Shown: piece after piece, positions 58,186 to 64,000 of the stretch
Numbering within the stretch: position 1 is the stretch's first letter
Layout: every line of letters begins with the position of its first letter
Source: Roseiarcus sp963780825
Lineage (GTDB): Bacteria; Pseudomonadota; Alphaproteobacteria; Rhizobiales; Beijerinckiaceae
Reading direction: 5' to 3'
Length of the DNA: 64,000 nt
Assembly: GCA_963780825.1 (NCBI GenBank)
Contig: CAWADL010000014.1
Coordinates: 124,001-188,000, forward strand
Position numbers and translations under genes: made by a program
Notes under the pieces: model-generated
Told to the model about the DNA's origin: nothing
The model's input: only the letters and a program-made list of their open reading frames with translations
The model's database searches: none

Positions 58186-58494
58186 TTGGCGGAGCGGAAG
58201 AAGCCCGTTACGGATTCGGAGCACAAGAAGCCAATTTCGGAAGCCGAACGGCGCGTGAAGGGACGACGACACGTCAATTCGCCGGCTTGGGCGGATCCGG
58301 GTGGCGTACTGCCGGTGATCGACTGCAAGATTCTCGACCTTTCCGAGACCGGCGCCCGCGTGGCGATGCCGTCGGGGGTGGAGTTGCCGGACGTCTTTCA
58401 GTTGCAGATCAACTCGTCCCGCATTCTCGGCGCCGCGGAGGTCGTGTGGCGCGAAAGCCATCAGGTTGGCGTCAGGTTCAGACGCCAAACCTAG
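58186..58494 (+). CDS. PilZ-domain protein
   Basis: 102 residues from a TTG at 58186, five bases after 'GGAGG'; a GTG at 58174 is also in frame. PilZ binds cyclic di-GMP. Its two motifs are visible: the arginine cluster 'EAERRVKGRRHVNSPAWADP' and the D-x-S-x-x-G motif in 'CKILDLSETGARVAMPSGVE', and then 'VVWRESHQVGVRFRRQT'. It is a stand-alone domain, as common in rhizobia, acting as an adaptor. It precedes a DUF1217 gene by about 110 bases. Confidence 0.88.
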   Translation: MAERKKPVTDSEHKKPISEAERRVKGRRHVNSPAWADPGGVLPVIDCKILDLSETGARVAMPSGVELPDVFQLQINSSRILGAAEVVWRESHQVGVRFRRQT

Positions 58495-58601
58495 ACGGCG
58501 CCGCTCGCGCAAGCTCGCGGCGCGAGAATGGGAGCGCGTGCGGCCGGTCTTGTCGCAGGGCCGTCCATGACGACACGCGGCAGCGGCGCAGGAGGCGCGC
58601 C

Positions 58602-59459
58602 TTGAGCAACACGACCACCAGTTATCTCTCGATCGCCAACAATCTCGCGCGTTATCAGAAGCTCGAGGCGACGCAGTCCTCGGTGAAGACGGCGACCGCC
58701 TATTACCAGGCGAACATTGGCAAAGTTCAGAATATCAGCCAATTCATCGGCAATTACCGACTGCTGTCCTACGCCTTGCAGGCTTATGGGCTCGGCGATC
58801 AGATCAACAACAAGGCGCTGATCAAGCAGGTGCTGCAGGAGGGAACAACCAGCTCGAAAGCCCTCGCCAACACGCTGCCGAACGCCAACTGGAAGGCGTT
58901 TGCGAAGGCGTTCAACTTTTCGGCGACCGGGACGAGCGCACCTTCCTCATCGGCGTCAGCGTCCACCACGACAAGCGATTACGTCGAGCAACAGCTTGAG
59001 AGCCAGCAGGGGCAGAACGATCCCGGCGTCCAGCTCGCCCTCTATTTCGCGCGCGTAGCGCCGACAGTGACAAGCAGCTACGGCATTCTCGCCGACGAGA
59101 ACCTTTTGGAAGTCGTGCAGACCATCTTCGGGCTAGCGCCAACGGCGAGCGCCGGCCAGATCGATGCGGAGGCCAAACAGGTTACGAAGCTTATGCCTGT
59201 TGCGGATTTGCAGGATCCAAAGAAACTGAAAAGCCTGGTTGAACGGTTTACGGCGGCCTATGACGCCAAATATGGCCCGAGTTCCGGGTCGTCGTCGTCG
59301 TTGACGGTGGTGAGCGGCAACACGAATTCAAGCGTCTCAGCAGCGAGCACGGTCCTCTCCGGGATCGTCAGCGCCAATTCCTCGGCTCTGGCGTCGTCGT
59401 CCTCATACACGCCGCTGATCAGCCCGAGCCTGCTCGCTGGTCTGGCGCTCGGCGGCTGA
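58602..59459 (+). CDS. DUF1217 (flagellum-associated) protein
   Basis: 285 residues from a TTG at 58602 with 'GGAGG' six bases upstream. DUF1217 proteins occur in alphaproteobacterial flagellar clusters. Visible blocks: 'TTSYLSIANNLARYQKLEAT', 'TAYYQANIGKVQNISQFIGN', 'YRLLSYALQAYGLGDQINNK', 'DENLLEVVQTIFGLAPTASA' and 'VTKLMPVADLQDPKKLKSLV'. Two Ser/Thr/Ala-rich low-complexity linkers (about residues 110-125 and 230-275) are unusual. No other flagellar gene is in the window. Confidence 0.75.
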   Translation: MSNTTTSYLSIANNLARYQKLEATQSSVKTATAYYQANIGKVQNISQFIGNYRLLSYALQAYGLGDQINNKALIKQVLQEGTTSSKALANTLPNANWKAFAKAFNFSATGTSAPSSSASASTTTSDYVEQQLESQQGQNDPGVQLALYFARVAPTVTSSYGILADENLLEVVQTIFGLAPTASAGQIDAEAKQVTKLMPVADLQDPKKLKSLVERFTAAYDAKYGPSSGSSSSLTVVSGNTNSSVSAASTVLSGIVSANSSALASSSSYTPLISPSLLAGLALGG

Positions 59460-59487
59460 GCGAATTGAGGATCACGCGCCTTGCGGA

Positions 59488-59570
59488 GCGTCGGCCTGCA
59501 GGCCGACGTCGGGGTTGATACGTAGGCTGGCCACGTGGGAGCCCAAAAGGTCGGCGTGGACGCCGACCTC
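59488..59570. repeat. Paired palindromes 'GTCGGC..GCCGAC'
   Basis: 'GCGTCGGCCTGCAGGCCGAC' (from 59488) and 'AGGTCGGCGTGGACGCCGAC' (from 59549) are two short hairpins 40 bases apart, similar in plan to family D. They lie between the convergent DUF1217 and GNAT genes. Confidence 0.55.
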
Positions 59571-59601
59571 CGCGATCACGACGCTTGCCGCGCCTCCTCG
59601 G

Positions 59602-60141
59602 TCACGGGCGCCATCGCAGTTCCACGTTAGCCTCGTCGCCGCAGGGACTCTCGACAAAACCGAGTCGCGCAAACATCTTCCGAGACGGCGCGTTGCCGAT
59701 GTCGGCGATCGCGCGAACGCCGCCCCGCGATGCGCCGTCCTTCAAAATGACTCGGAGCAAGGCGGGGCCAATTCCGCGACCCTGTCGATCGGGAGCGAGC
59801 GTGATATCGACGATATGCAGGGCGTCCGTTTCCCAATCTACGATCAGCTCGCCGATCGGCTCGCCGGCGCACTCCACGATCGACCAGCGCGCGTTGGGAA
59901 AGCTTTCGCGATAGCTCTGTCCGCGCGCGCGATACTGCAGCCCCAACAGGTTGTCGATCATGGACGCCGGCATCCCAGCCTGCTGGAACATTCCGGCTCG
60001 ACGCGCACGGAACAAGGCCTGCTGAAAGGCCTCATCGGCCGGCAGCGCGGGACGTATTCGATACGGGCCGCCGGGTGCTTCTACCTCCCGCGTCTCGTCG
60101 TCCATATCGCGCCTCTGGAAATTCAGACGACGATACGTCAC
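59602..60141 (-). CDS. GNAT-family N-acetyltransferase
   Basis: 179 residues, with a second possible start at 60105 ('MDDETREVEAPGGPYRIRPA'). The acetyl-CoA motif A is 'IVDITLAPDRQGRGIGPALL', followed by 'RAIADIGNAPSRKMFARLGF' (motif B). The early part 'RAGMFQQAGMPASMIDNLLG' resembles GNAT proteins near phage-tail-collar genes in rhizobia. The substrate is unknown. It is on the strand opposite to the DUF6916-like gene, with divergent starts 33 bases apart. Confidence 0.85.
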   Translation of the reverse strand: MTYRRLNFQRRDMDDETREVEAPGGPYRIRPALPADEAFQQALFRARRAGMFQQAGMPASMIDNLLGLQYRARGQSYRESFPNARWSIVECAGEPIGELIVDWETDALHIVDITLAPDRQGRGIGPALLRVILKDGASRGGVRAIADIGNAPSRKMFARLGFVESPCGDEANVELRWRP

Positions 60142-60173
60142 AATGACGGATGGTTGCTAGCGGGGAGGCGCGC

Positions 60174-60506
60174 ATGGCCGTGGAGACCGAGGCGGAGGCG
60201 CTGGCAGGCATCCCCGACATGCTCCGCGTCGAACATTTCGAGCCTTATGTCGGCAAGGTTTTTCGTTTCAAAGGCGAGCGCCATGCGCTCCCTCTCAATC
60301 GCATCGTCCGCGAAAATGAAAATCCGTTTCGCTCCAGCGAACGGCCGCCATTCACGCTGATCTTCAGCGGGCCGAAGGAGCGCGACGTTCTGCGCGAGGG
60401 CCTCTACGCCTGCGAGATCGACGGCGGCCCAAGCTGCAGCCTCTATGTGGCGCCAATCCATACGCCGGCGCCGGACCGTCAGGAATATCAGGCTGTCTTC
60501 AACTGA
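60174..60506 (+). CDS. DUF6916-like small protein
   Basis: 110 residues from the ATG at 60174 ('GGGGAGGCGCGC' upstream). Sequence: 'LRVEHFEPYVGKVFRFKGER', 'HALPLNRIVRENENPFRSSE', 'RPPFTLIFSGPKERDVLREG' and 'LYACEIDGGPSCSLYVAPIH'. This matches a small beta-rich family that I associate with phage-tail-collar (MdpB-like) gene clusters. Its partner downstream overlaps it if the ATG at 60445 is used. No function is known. Confidence 0.7.
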   Translation: MAVETEAEALAGIPDMLRVEHFEPYVGKVFRFKGERHALPLNRIVRENENPFRSSERPPFTLIFSGPKERDVLREGLYACEIDGGPSCSLYVAPIHTPAPDRQEYQAVFN

Positions 60507-62377
60507 ACCGCAGAGCCCGCCGGCGTCGCCCGTCGAAACAGGCGGGGGTGACCCGGCGCCGCAACGCCGGCGGCTGACGCCGTCCGAGGTATTGCGGGTC
60601 GCGCAAACCCTTCACGCCCAGCAGCGGTTGGAGGAGGCGGAAAAGGCCTATCGCTATGTTGTCAAGCACGCCCCCGGCGATGCCGGCGGATGGAGCGGGC
60701 TTGGCGCGCTTTCCCTTCAACTCGGCCGGCCAGAGGAGGCAGAAGATCTTCTTCGGCGCGCGCTGTTGATCGCGCCAAACGACGGCCGCGCGCATGCCGA
60801 CCTCGGGCGCGCTTTCGCGGCCCTTCAGCGCTTTGAGGAGGCCGTCGCGAAGCCTAGAGCGCGCGCTTGCCATCGGCCCCGCCTCCGCGGAGCTGCACAA
60901 CGACCTCGGCGCGTATCTCGTCACCCTCAAGCGAAACGACGACGCCGTCGCGCATTTTCGTCACGCCTGTGCGCTCAGTCCCGACTTTGCCTTCGCGCAC
61001 AACAATCTCGGCAACGCCCTGGTTGCGCTCGGCAAGCATCAGGAAGCGGTTGCGTCCTATCGAGCCGCCTTCGGCATCAATCCAGCCTTCGCCGAGGCCT
61101 ACGCCAACATGGGCAGCGCTTTGGCGGAACTGCATCATCCGGAAGACGCTCTGCCGTTCTTTGAACGCGCGTTAGCGCTCAACCCGCATCTCCCGGGGAC
61201 GCACAACAGTCGGGGCCAGGCTTTCGTCGCGCTCGGACACCTTCCCGACGCACGCGATTCGTTCATTCGCGCAATTTCCCTGCAGCCCGACCGGGCCGAA
61301 TATTATCACGGGCTCGCCAGCTGCACGCGGCTCAGCGAGGACGACCCGCATTTCCGCGCCATGCAGGCGCTTGCGGAAAGCTTGCCGTCAATGGACGAAA
61401 CCGAGCAGACACAACTGCATTTCGCCCTTGCCAAGGCTTATGAGAACCAGAAGCGATACGAGCAGGCATTCACACACTTCCTTGCCGGCAACGCGTCGCG
61501 AAGACGGCGCATGGATTATGACGAAACGGCCGTGCTCGAACGTATGCGCCGGTTCGAACCGGCGTTCGACCGCGAGATGATGCGACGCGCGCCGTCGCGC
61601 GGCGATCGTCCCGACGTTCCCATTTTCATTGTTGGCATGCCGCGATCGGGCTCGACGCTCGTCGAGCAGGTTCTGGCGAGCCACCGAGACGTGTTCGGCG
61701 GCGGCGAACTTATGCATTTCCCCGACGAGGCGTTGATGCTCGAGCGCGAGGACAGCGCGGCATTGCGCCAGGTCGTCGCTTCGATGTCGGACGAAGACTT
61801 CGCCGCGCTCGGCGCGCGTTATCGGAAAAAGCTACAGGCCCTCGCCCCCGGGGCGCCGCGAATAACCGACAAGCTGCCGTCGAATTGTCATTACCTCGGG
61901 TTGATCCGAATGGCGCTTCCGGACGCGCGCATCATCCACACGCGCCGCGACCCCGTCGATACCTGTCTGTCGTGTTTCGCCCAGACATTCTCCGCGGGAC
62001 TGGCGTTCACCAACGATCTCGGCGACCTCGGGCGCTACTATCGCAGCTATGCCGAGATGATGGCGCATTGGCGCCGCGTGCTGCCGGAAGGCGCGATGCT
62101 GGAAGTGCAATACGAGGATCTGGTCGCCGACTTCGAGCCGCAGGTGCGCCGCATCCTCGAATATTGCGACCTGGAATGGGACCCGCGTTGTCTGGATTTC
62201 CACGAGACTCGCCGGCCGGTGAACACGGCGAGCGCCGCCCAGGTCCGCCAGCCTATCTATCAACGTTCATCTGGACGCGCTCGCGGCTACGGCCGGTTGT
62301 TGGCGCCGCTGTTCGATGCACTGGGGGAGGAGCTGATGTCCGCCGAACCAGCCGCGCGCGATCCCTCAACTGCGTGA
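60445..62377 (+). CDS. TPR-repeat sulfotransferase
   Basis: About 640 residues (start uncertain; the ATG at 60445 overlaps the previous gene). The N-terminal half has about seven TPR units, for example 'GWSGLGALSLQLGRPEEAED', 'AHNNLGNALVALGKHQEAVA' and 'AYANMGSALAELHHPEDALP'. The C-terminal half is a sulfotransferase with the 5'-phosphosulfate loop 'PIFIVGMPRSGSTLVEQVLA' and the 3'-phosphate site 'DARIIHTRRDPVDTCLSCFA'. A shift lies near 60855. It uses PAPS to sulfate an unknown acceptor. Its position beside the collar-domain genes is recurrent in such loci, so it may modify surface material. Confidence 0.87.
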
Positions 62378-62926
62378 AGGAAAGATTCCCTGCAGCGCGA
62401 TGCAGAAATTCAGCGTCAAATAAGGTTGCCGGTTCTCGTGCGGCTGGCCGCCGGTTGAGCCGACCGCAGATGACGCCATCGTGGTGGTCGCGGCGCCAGT
62501 TGAGTAGATCGAAACCGCAACGGTGGGATTGCCAGCCCCCTCAAAAGCGGCGGCTTGCGCAAGCGCGAGGCTGGGCGTCGGCGTCACGCCTGCGGGCGCC
62601 GTGTCGGCGGGGACGTTGGCGGCGTGGAGCGTGTGAGTGTGCGACGGCGTTTCGTTGATCGTCAGCGTATGGGTTGGCTGGCCGGCGAGCTGCCCGAGAA
62701 TATAGTTGTCACCAAACCCGTCCGCGCCCGTGTGAAGCGGCGCGCGGCCCTGCAAGTTGGGGAGAGCGAATGTCGTTTGGCCATTCCCGCCGTAGGTTGT
62801 ACCCAGCAGCGCAAACAGAGCCTGGTTTTGGTTGATAGGAAGAATCTGGCCGTTGCAAAGCGCCCACCCCTTTGGCGGGAAGCCGAAGGACATTATGCGA
62901 ATTTCGGAGAGAAACGGGGTTCCCAT
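62366..62926 (-). CDS. Phage tail collar domain protein (MdpB-like), copy 1
   Basis: 186 residues, intact. 'FLSEIRIMSFGFPPKGWALC' and 'NGQILPINQNQALFALLGTT' with 'YGGNGQTTFALPNLQGRAPL' is the tail-collar domain (residues 5-60). The middle is Thr/Ala-rich and variable ('THTLTINETPSHTHTLHAAN'), and the end 'NRQPYLTLNFCIALQGIFPS' is conserved. The G-W-A-x-C-x-G start and the P-Y-x-x-x-x-F-C-I-A end are typical of microcystin-dependent protein (MdpB) relatives. It is the last of three tandem genes, convergent with the sulfotransferase gene (12-base overlap). Confidence 0.92.
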   Translation of the reverse strand: MGTPFLSEIRIMSFGFPPKGWALCNGQILPINQNQALFALLGTTYGGNGQTTFALPNLQGRAPLHTGADGFGDNYILGQLAGQPTHTLTINETPSHTHTLHAANVPADTAPAGVTPTPSLALAQAAAFEGAGNPTVAVSIYSTGAATTTMASSAVGSTGGQPHENRQPYLTLNFCIALQGIFPSRS

Positions 62927-62931
62927 GATGG

Positions 62932-63474
62932 TCAGCTCCGAGGCGGGAAAATGCCCTGCATGGCGATGCAGAAATTGAGGGTGAGATAGGGCATCAAATT
63001 ATTGTGCGACTGGTTGCCTCCAGCCGAACTGATCGCGTTGCTACTCATAGCCGCGCTCGGGCTCTGCGCCGAATACGCCTGCACTGGGCCGCCGCCGGTG
63101 GTGGTTGTGAAATGACCCCGCATATAAATGGCGCCCGAGGGATTGTTGGACGTGGCCACTTCCTTATCGGCGTTGAGCGGGTGCGAGTGACTAGCCAATT
63201 GCTGGGCCGAGACCGTGACGTTCGGCGCGCCGCCGGACTGCCCCACGACATACGACGACAACCCCGCGCCCTGCCCCTGATCCACGGGCACGCGCCCCTG
63301 CAGATTCGGCAGCCCAAAAGTCACCCTACCGTCGCCGCCAAAGTTCGTTCCAAGCAGCGAAAACAGGGCTGTGTTTTGTGAGATCGGAATCAGCTGCCCA
63401 TTGCACTGGGCCCAGCCGATCGGCGCAAAATTGAACGGAAACACCCGAATTTCGGCGAGAAACTGATCCGTCAT
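62932..63474 (-). CDS. Phage tail collar domain protein (MdpB-like), copy 2
   Basis: 180 residues from the ATG at 63474. 'MTDQFLAEIRVFPFNFAPIG', 'WAQCNGQLIPISQNTALFSL' and 'LGTNFGGDGRVTFGLPNLQG' form the collar domain; the middle 'ASHSHPLNADKEVATSNNPS' is variable and the end 'NNLMPYLTLNFCIAMQGIFP' matches copy 1. The spacing to copy 1 is 5 bases. There is no signal peptide, so export would need another route or the protein stays in a particle. Confidence 0.92.
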   Translation of the reverse strand: MTDQFLAEIRVFPFNFAPIGWAQCNGQLIPISQNTALFSLLGTNFGGDGRVTFGLPNLQGRVPVDQGQGAGLSSYVVGQSGGAPNVTVSAQQLASHSHPLNADKEVATSNNPSGAIYMRGHFTTTTGGGPVQAYSAQSPSAAMSSNAISSAGGNQSHNNLMPYLTLNFCIAMQGIFPPRS

Positions 63475-63527
63475 GGCGACCTTCCCAAGCAGATTTACCG
63501 CCGCAGCGAGCGGCGGCCGCGTCGCTA

Positions 63528-64000
63528 TCAATTCTGGGTCGGAAAGATTCCGAACAACGAGATGATATAAGTGATCGCGAGATAGGGTTGGATATTGGAA
63601 TGCGGCTGGTTGCCGCCCGTCGCGCCGATCGAGGCTGGCGTCAGGGTCGTCGGGGTTGCAGTGCCGTTCCCATATTGCGCCGTCCCCGTTTGACTGCTCG
63701 ACGATAATCCCGGGAGCGCGCCAGTCGGCGGCTGCACACTTGAGCCGGTGTTCACGGCGTTCAGGGCGTGGTTGTGCGCGCCCACTTGGGCGGACGTCAG
63801 CGTTACGTTTTCCGCACCGCCGAGCGCGCCCTGTATGTAGTTGTTTCCGAACGAATTGCCGCCCATGTGGAGCGGCACGCGCGATTGCAGGCTGGGCAAA
63901 GCGAAGGTAGTTTGCCCATCGCCTCCGTAGGTCGTCCCAATCAGGTTGAACAGCGCCTCGTTTTGGGAGATGCTCTGCAGGGCGCCATTACAGAAAGCCC
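63528..64000 (-). CDS. Phage tail collar domain protein (MdpB-like), copy 3, partial
   Basis: The 5' end is beyond the window. Reading in from base 64000 gives 'AFCNGALQSISQNEALFNLI' and 'GTTYGGDGQTTFALPSLQSR', the collar domain, then 'VTLTSAQVGAHNHALNAVNT' and the end 'NIQPYLAITYIISLFGIFPT'. It is the first gene of the tandem triplet and differs most at the C-terminus, where F-C-I-A is replaced by Y-I-I-S. Confidence 0.88.
   Translation of the reverse strand, partial: AFCNGALQSISQNEALFNLIGTTYGGDGQTTFALPSLQSRVPLHMGGNSFGNNYIQGALGGAENVTLTSAQVGAHNHALNAVNTGSSVQPPTGALPGLSSSSQTGTAQYGNGTATPTTLTPASIGATGGNQPHSNIQPYLAITYIISLFGIFPTQN

Noticed and set aside
60174..64000. A complete prophage or contractile injection system
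   Set aside because: Only collar-domain genes are present; no capsid, sheath, baseplate, terminase, integrase or lysis gene is visible in the window.

Overview
This is a 64-kb stretch of G+C-rich DNA, almost certainly from an alphaproteobacterium of the order Hyphomicrobiales (Rhizobiales). The evidence is the RegB/RegA (ActS/ActR) redox pair, the urtABCDE urea importer, alphaproteobacterial dnaN, queF and sdhB, DUF1254/DUF1214 and DUF1217 genes, and intergenic palindromes of the type 'tcattgcgagcgaagcgaag'. The family cannot be fixed from sequence alone. No rRNA, tRNA, insertion sequence or CRISPR array was recognised. Many genes carry single-base indels, including dnaN, priA, acs and fumarase. 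Most of these are therefore probably sequence errors, and such genes are annotated over their whole reconstructed span with the shift positions given.

Layout. 1-5.2 kb: the end of a ring-hydroxylating dioxygenase (alpha and beta subunits), an SDR, a cysteine-less Asp/Glu-racemase relative, an aminotransferase and a flavodoxin-fold quinone reductase. 5.2-13.3 kb: a LuxR-type response regulator, PPK2, a TetR regulator with a clear operator, a fasciclin protein, a penicillin-acylase-family hydrolase and dnaN. 13.5-24.1 kb: a catabolic block with a branched-chain-type ABC importer, two paralogous HsaA/HpaB-like flavin monooxygenases, a flavin reductase, a GntR regulator, a fumarylacetoacetate-hydrolase-family enzyme and an extradiol dioxygenase. 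This reads as uptake, hydroxylation, meta-cleavage and C-C hydrolysis of an unidentified aromatic compound.

24.3-32.1 kb: urtABCDE (a palindromic repeat separates urtA from urtB), then regB-regA. 32.5-38.7 kb: an isolated sdhB, rlpA, pgi, an Xaa-Pro aminopeptidase and queF. 38.7-44 kb: an SDR, a TacAT-like toxin-antitoxin pair, a RuBisCO-like protein translationally coupled to a cupin (the most interesting pair here), a YebC-type regulator and a HigBA pair with an obvious operator.

44-53.4 kb: two small exported proteins, priA, class I fumarase, a CitE/malyl-CoA lyase-like protein, acetyl-CoA synthetase with a coupled small protein, and VapBC. 53.5-64 kb: a class A penicillin-binding protein, DUF1214 and DUF1254 genes, an AcuC-like deacetylase, PilZ and DUF1217 proteins, a GNAT enzyme, a DUF6916-like protein, a TPR-sulfotransferase and three tandem phage-tail-collar proteins, the last cut by the window edge. 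At least seven kinds of palindromic intergenic repeat are spread between the genes.
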